Position numbers and translations under genes: made by a program. From the NCBI RefSeq assembly GCF_001269885.1, contig NZ_LHVH01000025.1, positions 1-64,000 of the forward strand: a stretch of 64,000 nt of DNA, in the 5' to 3' direction. Numbering within the stretch: position 1 is the first letter of the stretch; each line of letters starts with the position of its first letter. Below the pieces are notes generated by a model, which saw only the letters and a list, made by a program, of their open reading frames with translations, was not told the origin of the DNA and did not search any database. This document shows positions 1 to 7,929 of this stretch, piece by piece. Origin of the DNA: Pseudomonas kilonensis. Lineage in GTDB: Bacteria; Pseudomonadota; Gammaproteobacteria; Pseudomonadales; Pseudomonadaceae.

Positions 1-69
1 CGCGATGCAGGCGACGCGGTTTCAGGGGGACCGAGGTGCCTGCATCGCGGGCAAGCCTTGCTCCCACAG
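1..69. repeat. REP/REPIN element, cut by window edge
   Basis: Two inverted arms (CGCGATGCAGGC and GCCTGCATCGCG) are followed by the REP core GGCAAGCCTTGCTCCCAC. The same element recurs at 832-920, including the central spacer. Its left arm lies outside the window. This is the common Pseudomonas extragenic palindrome; no coding capacity is inferred. Confidence 0.8.
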
Positions 70-247
70 ATAAGTCCCACACTTCATAAACGGTGTCCGG
101 CTTGGGCTCTGTTTATCGGGCCATGTAGGACTCCCGAGCGAGGCTACGCTGCCTTGCGTCATTGCCTACAACTACGCCAGAATCCGCCGGCTTGTGCGCT
201 TGGCACCCCATCGATAACTTGTTTCCCGTCACTGCCCATCAGTGATC

Positions 248-400
248 GGGTCTGCAAGCCCGACGAAATACCAGGCGCATAGCCACAAGCCAATCGACAC
301 ACCCGTGTCGCTCAATGGCGGCTGTGTGCGGGAGACCTTCGGGTCTGCCGGGTTCCTGGTTTCCCGGTCTTGCAGACCCGCGCATAGCTGCCACCCATCA
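248..400 (+). ncRNA. Candidate structured leader RNA of the DUF6124 gene
   Basis: The 380 bases before the DUF6124 gene have no credible ORF but are rich in hairpins. AGACC (333-337), loop TTCG, GGTCT (342-346) form a UUCG hairpin. CCGGG (348-352) and CCCGG (363-367) form a second. An outer 11-base inverted repeat GGGTCTGCAAG (about 248-258) / CTTGCAGACCC (about 369-379) encloses both. The leader of the second DUF6124 gene has the same two hairpins, with compensating base changes in the first stem. This suggests a conserved cis-acting RNA or small RNA; its function is unknown. Confidence 0.5.
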
Positions 401-449
401 TCTGCAAGTGATGTCTGGCAGCGCCTCATAAATAACCAGGAGCTGCACA

Positions 450-777
450 ATGTTCAAGATCACCCCCAATCCCCCCCGAAGACGAATCCAAAAAACTCAA
501 CGAAGCCGCCGACCGCGCCCTCGCCTTTTACCTCGATCCAAAGCCTGAAAAACCCACTCCACCACCGGGCCAGTTGTTCACTGTCGCGCAAGACGCGGAC
601 CTGGAATGCCTGCTGGCCAACCTCAGCGAAACCCTCGCCTCGGTCAATGTCATGGCCAACGAACTGGCCTTTGATTTGGAAGGCGCGCAACGGAGTTTTG
701 CCCTGGGGATCCAGCAGATGGTCGAGCTGAGTGAGTTGCTGGCGAACCGCGCCCTGGACATCGCTGCGCCGCGATAA
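450..777 (+). pseudogene. DUF6124-type small protein, frameshifted
   Basis: An ATG at 450 follows a good ribosome site (CAGGAG) and starts MFKITPNPP, matching the intact paralogue at 59135-59500 (MVKITPNPP). A run of seven C at about 471-477 then throws the frame. Removing one C gives a continuous protein of about 108 residues. It contains EAADRALAFYLDP, FTVAQDADLECLLANLSETL and ALGIQQMVELSELLANRALD, all with counterparts in the paralogue. The second part remains open as a shorter ORF from 574 to 777, but that start lacks the conserved N-terminus. The family is short and of unknown function. The break is either a real homopolymer mutation or phase-variable slippage, or a sequencing error. Confidence 0.7.
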
Positions 778-831
778 GCGCTCCCCTCCCTTCAAGCCAA
801 GTGACAAATGAAGGAGAGGGAAACTTATCCC

Positions 832-920
832 CTGTGGGAGCAAGGCTTGCCCGCGATGAAGGCGACACGGTTTCAGGGGGACCGAGGTGCCTGCATCGCG
901 GGCAAGCCTTGCTCCCACAA
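832..920. repeat. REPIN (paired inverted REP)
   Basis: TGTGGGAGCAAGGCTTGCCCGCGATG at the left is inverted at the right (CATCGCGGGCAAGCCTTGCTCCCACA), with a central spacer identical to that at 1-50. It lies between the DUF6124 gene and the convergent pvdP 3' end. Confidence 0.85.
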
Positions 921-963
921 ATAAATCCCCTCGCCACAATGATGTTCATCCAGCTAGGAAGGG

Positions 964-2580
964 TTAAACCGGCTTGGATTTGAGATTACGCGCATACCAC
1001 GGCCGCTGCGGCACGCGGCGGAACAGTTCGGAGAGCTTTTTGTCATCGCTGCCGAAGGTGATGCGCAGGGCCAGTTTCATGGTTTCCGGGTCCATCTCCA
1101 CCGAGCGCCCAACCTGCAGCCCCGGCGTGGTGCTGCAACCGTGGGTGTCCGGGCCCAGCCAGGGGTCGCCGATTTCGACCCAGCGGCCCGGGGCGTACCA
1201 GGGCACGCCGTTGACGTCGAGCCGGCTCACTTCGCCCGGGTGGAAACGTTCGTGGGCGCGGAACCAGTCTTCGAGGCGGTCGTCGATCCAGCCGTGGAAC
1301 GCCCAGAACACCGGGCTCACGTGGGAGGAAAACGGATCACCGAGGAAGTCGTTTTCCGCGGCGTACCAGCGCGCGGCGAAGTCGTCCGGGTCACGGGCGA
1401 ACGGCACCGGGTGACCGTTGGAAGGGTCACGCGGCACCGAGGCCCAGCGCATGTGCAGCCAGTCGTGCAGGCCCAACTCCACTTCCGAACCGAACTGGCC
1501 CAAGGTCAATTTCGACAGGTAGCGCGGGTCGCGGTAGCGCGATTCCCAGACCTGGAAATTGCTGTGGTAGGTCTCGGCGGTCTTGATGTCGCTGACCCAC
1601 TGGGCGTACTGCTCGTCGCCATCGGCCAACCAGGTCGGCGGCAAGGCCGTGCCATCGTGGTTATCGAGGTAGCGGGCAAACCCAAGGCGATCGCGTTCCA
1701 GCTCCGGTTGCGGCAAGGGAAAGCGCGGCCACGACGGCAGCGGCTGGAACGAACGGGCCGTGCCGAGCATGTGCCGGTGCATGAAAAAGAAGTCCACGCC
1801 CGAGCCGTTGCGATCCTTGCGCGGGCCGCGGGCATCACGCTCCTGGTCCCGTGGGCCGGGCTGCCAACCGATGCCGCGCAGGGCATTGCGTTTGTCCTCG
1901 TCCAGGGTGTGCCATTTGTCCCGCGTGGCGTGCCAGAGCTGGTGGAACAGCCGATGCTCGGGCGACACCAGCCAGGCCAGCAACGGCGGGCTCAGCGGCG
2001 TGCGCTCCCGGGCCTCGGGGAAGCGTTGCTTGAGGGCGATGAAATGATTGTCCTGTTCAGGCAGTGCCATGGGGCGGTCCAGGCGCAACACACGACCGCT
2101 GAGGGTGGCGCTGCCGGCATTGCCGAAACCGGCCCAGACTTCGTCCAGGGTCATGATGAACTCGTAGTCCGGCGCGTCCTGGCGAGCACTCATCAGCCGC
2201 CAGCTCAGTTGCTTCGGGTCGGTGCCGGCCAGGTCGCCCAACACCCGATAACGCGGCTCATCGGTAGCGCGCAAGCCTTCGGCGCTGTCGAGGTAGCCCA
2301 CCAGGCCACGGCCCCTTTGGCCGATATCGAGCAATAGTTGCAGACCGTCCTGGGGCAAGCCTTCGAGACCGGCGTCGCGGCCGGTGAAACGGATCGTCCA
2401 GATGCCCCGCAACGTATCGGCCCGGCGCTGGCCCTCTACGTCAGCCACGTCGAACGAGGCCTCGCCGGGGGTAATGGTCGGGTCCGGCCGGGTCAGTTCG
2501 CGATGCCCGTAATACACCGCAGGCACGGCGGCACCGGTCAGCGCCAGGCCTGCCATGAACCATCGTCGAGAAATCGTCAT
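964..2580 (-). CDS. pvdP: PvdP, pyoverdine-maturing tyrosinase
   Basis: This 538-residue periplasmic copper enzyme oxidises the dihydropyoverdine tyrosine-derived ring to form the fluorescent chromophore. The start at 2580 gives a twin-arginine signal (SRRWFMAG, residues 4-11) and a hydrophobic stretch; upstream in-frame codons run through REP DNA and are not used. Candidate copper ligands are histidines in EHRLFHQLWH (about 209-217), FFMHRH (265-270), LHDWLHMRW (371-379) and SSHVSPVFWAFHGW (418-431), the two-centre tyrosinase pattern. Length matches the P. aeruginosa protein (about 540). It is divergent from pvdMNO and has its own PvdS box at 2627-2650. Identification is secure from these motifs plus neighbours; metal content is known for the family, not seen here. 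Confidence 0.93.
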   Translation of the reverse strand: MTISRRWFMAGLALTGAAVPAVYYGHRELTRPDPTITPGEASFDVADVEGQRRADTLRGIWTIRFTGRDAGLEGLPQDGLQLLLDIGQRGRGLVGYLDSAEGLRATDEPRYRVLGDLAGTDPKQLSWRLMSARQDAPDYEFIMTLDEVWAGFGNAGSATLSGRVLRLDRPMALPEQDNHFIALKQRFPEARERTPLSPPLLAWLVSPEHRLFHQLWHATRDKWHTLDEDKRNALRGIGWQPGPRDQERDARGPRKDRNGSGVDFFFMHRHMLGTARSFQPLPSWPRFPLPQPELERDRLGFARYLDNHDGTALPPTWLADGDEQYAQWVSDIKTAETYHSNFQVWESRYRDPRYLSKLTLGQFGSEVELGLHDWLHMRWASVPRDPSNGHPVPFARDPDDFAARWYAAENDFLGDPFSSHVSPVFWAFHGWIDDRLEDWFRAHERFHPGEVSRLDVNGVPWYAPGRWVEIGDPWLGPDTHGCSTTPGLQVGRSVEMDPETMKLALRITFGSDDKKLSELFRRVPQRPWYARNLKSKPV

Positions 2581-2626
2581 TGCCTTACCTGTGTCCAGCC
2601 CTGGAGCGGGCTTTATCCAAGCTAGA

Positions 2627-2650
2627 ACGATGGGTGGGCTGACAAATTTA
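2627..2650 (-). promoter_or_regulatory. PvdS (iron-starvation) box for pvdP
   Basis: Read on the minus strand: TAAAT (2650-2646), 16 bases, CGT (2629-2627). This is a perfect match to the TAAAT-N16-CGT consensus of PvdS-dependent promoters. It ends 47 bases before the pvdP ATG. Confidence 0.85.
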
Positions 2651-2670
2651 TAGGCAGATGTGAGGGCCTC

Positions 2671-2804
2671 ATCGCGAGCAAGCTTTGCTCCCACAGGGGA
2701 TCTGAATACATTCGCAAGAGATGGGTTGGTTTCAAGCAAGCTTTGCTCCCACAGGTGGAGCCCATTGCAGTTGCACTGTGGGAGCAAAGCTTGCTCGCGA
2801 TGGC
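2671..2804. repeat. Three REP elements between divergent PvdS promoters
   Basis: REP copies at about 2671-2696, 2733-2754 and 2776-2804 share the core AGCAAGCTTTGCTCCCACAG or its inverse. They fill the gap between the pvdP and pvdM promoters and separate them physically. Confidence 0.8.
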
Positions 2805-2819
2805 GGCCTCGAGAACACC

Positions 2820-2843
2820 TAAATTTCCCCGCCGATCACTCGT
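2820..2843 (+). promoter_or_regulatory. PvdS (iron-starvation) box for pvdMNO
   Basis: TAAAT (2820-2824), 16 bases, CGT (2841-2843), preceded by CC as in strong PvdS promoters. The pvdM start is 63 bases downstream. Confidence 0.88.
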
Positions 2844-2906
2844 TCTCCCCAGATAGCAAAGGCCCCCGCGCCTGTCCTTCCAAGGCGAACCTGACTGAGA
2901 TCGGCA

Positions 2907-4277
2907 ATGACAACACCTCGTTCGAAAAAGGCTCTTTTCATCGGCCTGCCCCTGGCCCTGGCGTTGGCCGTCGGTGCTGGCGTCGCGGCTTGGGATCACT
3001 GGTGGCGGGACAATCCCGGCTACCCGGTCAAAGTCATGAACGAAGCCAGGGAGCTGCACGAACGCCTGCTGTCCTTCGACAGCCACATCACCGTACCGCT
3101 GGATTTCGGCACCGCGGGCAATGAAGCCTACAAGGACGGCAGCGGCCAGTTCGACCTGGTGAAAGCCAACCGCGGGCAGTTGTCCGGCGCGGCCCTGACG
3201 GTGTTTGGCTGGCCGGAGTTGTGGAACGGCCCCAACGCGCCGCACAAGCCCACCGCCGGCTTCGTCGAGGAAGCGCGCAACCAGCAGGAAGTGCGCTACA
3301 AAATCATCACCGGCCTGGTCCGCGACTTCCCCAACCAGGTCGCCATCGCCTACACCCCGGATGATTTCCGCCGCCTGCACGGCGAAGGCAAGTTCGCGAT
3401 CTTCATCAGCATGCTCAACGCCTATCCCCTCGGCCACGACCTGAGCCTGTTGGACCTGTGGACCGCGCGAGGCATGCGCATGTTCGGCTTCAGCTACATC
3501 GGCAACAACGACTGGGCCGACTCCTCCCGTCCGCTGCCGTTCTTCAACGACTCGCCCGACGCCCTCGGCGGCCTGTCGGACATCGGCAAGCAAGCGGTGA
3601 CGCGCCTGAACGACCTAGGCGTGATCATCGACGTGTCGCAGATGTCGACCCAGGCCCTGGAACAAGTCGCGCAACTGAGCCGCACGCCGCTGGTGGCCTC
3701 CCATTCGGCGCCACGGGCGATGGTCGACATTCCACGCAACCTCAGCGACAAGGAAATGCAACTGATCAAGGCCAGCGGCGGCGTGGTGCAGGTCGTCGGT
3801 TTCTCTCAATACCTGCGGCCGCTGACGCAAAAGACCCAGGACAAGCTCAACGCCCTGCGCGAACGCTTCGACCTGCCGCCGCTGCCCAACCTGGCGATGG
3901 CGCTGATGCCCGGCGACCCGATCATCGCCGCCTGGCCGGAACAGAAATTCGGCGAATACGCCGGCCAGCTCTACGGCATCCTCGAAGAAGAGCCCAAGGC
4001 CAGCCTCAAGGACCTGGGCGATGCCATCGACTACACCGTGCGCAAGATCGGCATCGACCACGTCGGCATCAGCTCGGACTTCAACGAAGGCGGCGGTGTG
4101 GAAGGCTGGGAGAACGTCGGCGACATCCGCAACGTCACCGCCGAACTGCTGACCCGCGGCTACTCCGAAGCCGACATCGCCAAACTGTGGGGCGGCAATT
4201 TCCTGCGGGTCTGGGACCAGGTCCAGAAAGCCGCCCGCCCCGCCCTCGCCTCGACCCAGAAGGCCGTCCAGCCATGA
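2907..4277 (+). CDS. pvdM: PvdM, periplasmic dipeptidase-like pyoverdine maturation protein
   Basis: The 456-residue protein has an N-terminal hydrophobic segment (about residues 9-27, ALFIGLPLALALAVGAGVAA) that should export or anchor it, then a renal-dipeptidase/amidohydrolase fold. Visible family motifs include LLSFDSHITVPLDF near residue 52-65, PLVASHSAPRAM, IGIDHVGISSDFNEG and the terminal GGNFLRVWDQV. In P. aeruginosa PvdM is needed for periplasmic chromophore oxidation together with PvdP; its exact chemistry is not firmly settled. It is first in the pvdM-N-O operon behind the PvdS box at 2820. Its TGA overlaps the pvdN ATG (ATGA), implying translational coupling. Confidence 0.93.
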   Translation: MTTPRSKKALFIGLPLALALAVGAGVAAWDHWWRDNPGYPVKVMNEARELHERLLSFDSHITVPLDFGTAGNEAYKDGSGQFDLVKANRGQLSGAALTVFGWPELWNGPNAPHKPTAGFVEEARNQQEVRYKIITGLVRDFPNQVAIAYTPDDFRRLHGEGKFAIFISMLNAYPLGHDLSLLDLWTARGMRMFGFSYIGNNDWADSSRPLPFFNDSPDALGGLSDIGKQAVTRLNDLGVIIDVSQMSTQALEQVAQLSRTPLVASHSAPRAMVDIPRNLSDKEMQLIKASGGVVQVVGFSQYLRPLTQKTQDKLNALRERFDLPPLPNLAMALMPGDPIIAAWPEQKFGEYAGQLYGILEEEPKASLKDLGDAIDYTVRKIGIDHVGISSDFNEGGGVEGWENVGDIRNVTAELLTRGYSEADIAKLWGGNFLRVWDQVQKAARPALASTQKAVQP

Positions 4278-5554
4278 ACGAGCGTCGCACCTTCCTGAAG
4301 CAGGCCGGGATCCTCGCCGCCGGCCTGCCGCTCGCTGCCAGCCTGCCCGTCACGGCCAGCGCCGATCCACTGCCACCGCTGTCCAAGGACAAATGGGTAC
4401 AGTTGCGCTCGCTGTTCAACCAGGACCCGGACTATCTGCACTTCTCCAATTTCCTGGTCACCACCCACCCGCGCCCGGTGCGCGAGGCCATCGACCGGCA
4501 CCGCGCCGCCCTGGATAAAAACCCGGGGCTGTTGATGGACTGGGACCTGGGTGTCACCGAAGAACGCGAGGAAAACGTCCGCACCTGGGCCGGCCGTTAC
4601 CTGCAAGCGAGCCCGAAGCAGATCGCCCTCACCGGCAGCACCACCGAAGGCCTGTCGATGATTTACGGCGGCGCCCATGTCGCGGCCGACCAGGAAATCC
4701 TCACCACCGTCCACGAACACTACGCCACCCACACCATTCTCGACCTGCGCACCCAACGGACGGAAACACGGGTGCGCAAGATCAAGCTGTTCGACAACGC
4801 CCACGACGCCAGCCATGAACAGATCCTCACGGCCATCGACCGCAACATCCGCCCCGAGACCCGGGTGCTGGGCATGACCTGGGTGCACTCGGGCAGCGGT
4901 GTGAAACTGCCGATCGACAAGATCGGCGCCCTGGTGGACAAGTACAACCAGGGCCGCAGCGATGAACAGCGGATCATTTATGTGGTGGACGGCGTGCACG
5001 GCTTCGGCGTCGAAGACCTCAGTTTCCCCGCCATGAATTGCGACTTTTTCATCGCCGGCACCCACAAGTGGATGTTCGGCCCACGCGGCACGGGCCTGGT
5101 GTGCAGCCGCAGCGAAGAGCTCAAGTACGTCACGCCAATCATCCCGACCTTCTCCGAAGCCACGGCGTTTTCCACCACCATGACCCCAGGTGGTTATCAC
5201 GCTTTCGAGCATCGCTGGGCGGCGGACGAGGCGTTCAAGTTGCACCTGCAATTGGGCAAGGCCGAGGTGCAGGCGCGCATCCATGCCCTCAATAGCTATT
5301 TGAAAAAACAGCTGCTGGCACAGCCGCAGATCGAACTGGTCACCCCGCTGAGCCCAGACCTGTCCGCCGGTTTCACCTTCTTCCGGGTCAAGGACCGCGA
5401 CAGCGACGAGGTCGCCGCTTACCTGATGAAGAACCGCGTAATCGCCGACGCCGTGCATCGCGATGCGGGGCCGGTGGTCCGCACCGCGCCGGGGCTGCTC
5501 AACACCGAAGCCGAGATCGATCGCTTCATGGGCTTGCTGGGCAAGACACTCTGA
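4274..5554 (+). CDS. pvdN: PvdN, periplasmic PLP enzyme modifying the pyoverdine glutamate
   Basis: The 426-residue fold-type I PLP protein belongs to the aminotransferase class V / cysteine desulfurase-like superfamily. The start at 4274 overlaps the pvdM stop and reveals a Tat signal (ERRTFLKQAGILAAGLPLAA, residues 3-22) ending near AASLPVTASA. The Schiff-base lysine is expected at K265 in GTHKWMFGPRG; the cofactor aspartate lies in VVDGVHGFG (about 237-245). In pseudomonads PvdN converts the N-terminal glutamate of pyoverdine to succinamide in the periplasm. The length matches P. aeruginosa PvdN (about 427). The same frame stays open far upstream, but that part is antisense/overlap noise inside pvdM and lacks the signal. 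Confidence 0.93.
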   Translation: MNERRTFLKQAGILAAGLPLAASLPVTASADPLPPLSKDKWVQLRSLFNQDPDYLHFSNFLVTTHPRPVREAIDRHRAALDKNPGLLMDWDLGVTEEREENVRTWAGRYLQASPKQIALTGSTTEGLSMIYGGAHVAADQEILTTVHEHYATHTILDLRTQRTETRVRKIKLFDNAHDASHEQILTAIDRNIRPETRVLGMTWVHSGSGVKLPIDKIGALVDKYNQGRSDEQRIIYVVDGVHGFGVEDLSFPAMNCDFFIAGTHKWMFGPRGTGLVCSRSEELKYVTPIIPTFSEATAFSTTMTPGGYHAFEHRWAADEAFKLHLQLGKAEVQARIHALNSYLKKQLLAQPQIELVTPLSPDLSAGFTFFRVKDRDSDEVAAYLMKNRVIADAVHRDAGPVVRTAPGLLNTEAEIDRFMGLLGKTL

Positions 5555-5577
5555 ACCTGACTTATCGAGAGAGATGG

Positions 5578-6453
5578 ATGAACAGTTTTTTGTTGAAGCT
5601 ATTCCCGGCACTGGCCGTCGCCGCCCTGCTGCCCTCCGGCGCCCAGGCGTCTCAAGCGGGCCAGGTCTTTCGCGACTGCAAGGACTGCCCGGAAATGGTC
5701 GTGCTGCCCACCGGCACCTTCCAGATGGGCACCCCGGAAGACGAAGTAGGCCGCGAGCCCGACGAAGGCCCGATGCACCCGGTGACGTTCGCCAAACCGC
5801 TGGCGATCAGTCGCTTCCAGGTGCTCAAGGGCGAATGGTTCGCCTACCTGCGCGATACCGGCTACACAATGCCCGACGGCGATGAGCGCCCCGGCCGGGC
5901 CTGCAAGGCCGGCATCCCCGACTACCAGGGCAGCGACCCACGCAAGCAATACACCGACCGGCACCCGGCGGTGTGCATGGACTTCGCCGAGGCCAATGCC
6001 TACGTCGCGTGGTTGTCGAAAAAAACCGGCAAGCAATACCGATTGGTCAGCGAATCCCTGCGCGAGTACGCAGCACGCGGCGGCAGCACCGGGCCGTTCC
6101 CCTTCCCGTTCGACGAGGGCAAGGAATACAGCATCGCCCAGCACGCCAACACCTACGGCGCGGCCGACGGCTACAACTTCACCGCCCCGGCCGGCAGCTT
6201 CGCACCCAACGCCTTCGGCGTGTATGACATGCACGGCAACATCTACGAATGGACCGCCGATTGCTACAACGAAAACTACGTGGGCGCCCCGAGCGACGGC
6301 AGCGCCTGGCTGACCGGCAAGTGCGAATTCAAACGCATCCGCGGCAACGACTGGGGCGAGGCGCCAGTGTTCTCCCGCTCCGGCAACCGCAACGCACTGG
6401 TGCCAGGCGACCGCGGCGACTGGATCGGTTTTCGGGTGGCGCGGGATATGTAG
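5578..6453 (+). CDS. pvdO: PvdO, formylglycine-enzyme-like pyoverdine chromophore oxidase
   Basis: The 291-residue protein has a Sec-type signal (about 1-24, ending GAQAS) and a formylglycine-generating-enzyme/sulfatase-modifying fold. Motifs: MVVLPTGTFQMGTP (about residues 41-54), EGPMHPVTF, AVCMDFAEANAYVAWLSKKTG, GVYDMHGNIYEWT, and C-terminal GDRGDWIGFRVARD. In P. fluorescens PvdO acts in the periplasm in the final oxidation of dihydropyoverdine. It lies 23 bases after pvdN with a GAGAG ribosome site and is the last gene of the pvdMNO operon. A REPIN array begins 9 bases after its stop. Confidence 0.93.
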   Translation: MNSFLLKLFPALAVAALLPSGAQASQAGQVFRDCKDCPEMVVLPTGTFQMGTPEDEVGREPDEGPMHPVTFAKPLAISRFQVLKGEWFAYLRDTGYTMPDGDERPGRACKAGIPDYQGSDPRKQYTDRHPAVCMDFAEANAYVAWLSKKTGKQYRLVSESLREYAARGGSTGPFPFPFDEGKEYSIAQHANTYGAADGYNFTAPAGSFAPNAFGVYDMHGNIYEWTADCYNENYVGAPSDGSAWLTGKCEFKRIRGNDWGEAPVFSRSGNRNALVPGDRGDWIGFRVARDM

Positions 6454-6461
6454 GCGCCCCC

Positions 6462-7491
6462 TGTGAGAGCAAAGCTTGCTCGCGAAGAGGCCGGCACATC
6501 CACCCTCTTCATCGACTGTAACCCCGCCTTCGCGAGCAAGCCCGCTCCCACATTGGATCTTCAGCAGCCACAAACTCCGTGTACACCCGGAGTCCTTCTG
6601 TGCGAGCTTGCTCGCGATGAGGCCGGCACATCCAATATCTTCATCGACTGTAACCCCGCCTTCGCGAGCAAGCCCGCTCCCACATTGGATCTTCAGCAGC
6701 CACAAACTCCGTGTACACCCGGAGTCCTTCTGTGCGAGCTTGCTCGCGATGAGGCCGGCACATCCAACATCTTCATCGACTGTAACCGCGCCTTCGCGAG
6801 CAGGCTCGCTCCCACATTGGATCTCCAGCAGCCACAATATCCGTGTGCACCCGGAGTCCTTCTGTGGGAGCGAGCTTGCTCGCGATGAGGCCAGCACATC
6901 CAACATCGTCGTTGACTGTAACCCCGCCTTCGCGAGCAAGCCCGCTCCCACATTGGATCTTCAGCAGCCACAATATCCGTGTGCACCCGGAGTCCTTCTG
7001 TGGGAGCGAGCTTGCTCGCGAAGAGGCCGGCCATCCACCCTCTTCATCGACTGTAACCCCGCCTTCGCGAGCAAGCCCGCTCCCACATTGGATCTTCAGC
7101 AGCCACAAACTCCGTGTACACCCGGAGTCCTTCTGTGCGAGCTTGCTCGCGATGAGGCCGGCACATCCAACATCTTCATCGACTGTAACTCCGCCTTCGC
7201 GAGCAAGCCCGCTCCCACATTGGATCTCCAGCAGCCACAAACTCCATGTGCACCCGGAGTCCTTCTGTGGGAGCGAGCTTGCTCGCGATGAGGCCAGCAC
7301 ATCCAACATCGTCGTTGACTGTAACCGCGCCTTCGCGAGCAGGCTCGCTCCCACATTGGATCTCCAGCAGCCACAATATCCGTGTGCACCCGGAGTCCTT
7401 CTGTGGTGGAGCTTGCTCGCGAAGAGGCAGGCACATCCACCCTCTTCATTGACTGTAACGCCGCCTTCGCGAGCAAGCCCGCTCCCACAGA
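6462..7491. repeat. Tandem array of eight REPIN units
   Basis: A unit of about 130-140 bases is repeated head to tail about eight times. The marker GACTGTAAC recurs at about 6515, 6648, 6779, 6916, 7051, 7182, 7317 and 7451. Each unit has a left REP (GCTTGCTCGCGA), a spacer with CATCGACTGTAAC, an inverted right REP (TTCGCGAGCAAGCCCGCTCCCACA) and a linker (TTGGATCTTCAGCAGCCACA, then CACCCGGAGTCCTTCTGTG). Several left arms have lost the GGGAGC part. Short ORFs inside are repeat translations, not genes. Confidence 0.9.
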
Positions 7492-7504
7492 AAAAACGCG
7501 ATAC

Positions 7505-7830
7505 CACTAAGAACCAGGTCGGCTATCAGGCCGCCTCGTTTCGGACGTTGATCTCGGGCGCCCCGTTAACCACGATGGCCGAATGCAGGCATTGCGCAGT
7601 GGGCATCCCGGCATGGATGCCGGGATAGCCGCGCTGGGCCATGGATGGCCCTTCGCGGCGGCCCACGGAGCAATGCCGGAGTGAGGGCATGCCGAGCCTA
7701 AGCGAGGCACCAAGTGGTGGGGCAGAAGCGCTTTGGTTACTTTCGCGCTTTTCGAAAGTGACTCGCCGTAAGGGCGAAACCATAAGCCGCCGTTACCGCA
7801 GCAACGGATATACACACCCCCCCATCCCAA
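7505..7830. repeat. Dispersed noncoding repeat with internal palindromes
   Basis: This stretch between the REPIN array and the receptor has no convincing gene. It contains two tight palindromes (GGCATCCCGGCATGGATGCC and GGGCCATGGATGGCCC) and the inverted pair GTTACTTTCGCGCTTTTCGAAAGTGAC. From memory, very similar blocks are scattered through Pseudomonas genomes and often produce spurious small ORFs. Copy number cannot be shown from one window. Confidence 0.5.
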
Positions 7831-7929
7831 AAAAACCCAAAAAAAACGGCGCGTCCCATTTCTGAAGAAGCACCGTTTTTGAGTGACCAACACTACCCAC
7901 AAGGCGGGTCTCTTTCATTCCCGCAAGAA

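Noticed and set aside
901-960. Possible PvdS box at TAAATCCCCTCGCC after the REPIN
   Set aside because: TAAAT is followed 16 bases later by TGT, not CGT, and no gene starts downstream on that strand.
2581-2787. Extended N-terminus of pvdP
   Set aside because: The added residues are translated REP elements and the PvdS box. The Tat signal begins at the ATG at 2580.
3458-4273. Upstream extension of pvdN to 3458
   Set aside because: This part is out of frame within pvdM. The Tat signal, correct length and ATGA coupling fix the start at 4274.
6462-7491. CRISPR array
   Set aside because: Repeat period near 133 bases with internal inverted REP arms, similar spacers in all units and no cas genes. 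It is a REPIN array.
6463-7628. ORFs of 90-270 codons in the REPIN array
   Set aside because: Their translations are periodic copies of the repeat, open in several frames and both strands.
7641-7865. ORF of 74 codons (MDGPSRRPTEQCR...)
   Set aside because: It lies in a dispersed palindromic repeat, lacks a ribosome site and resembles the spurious proteins predicted from this repeat.
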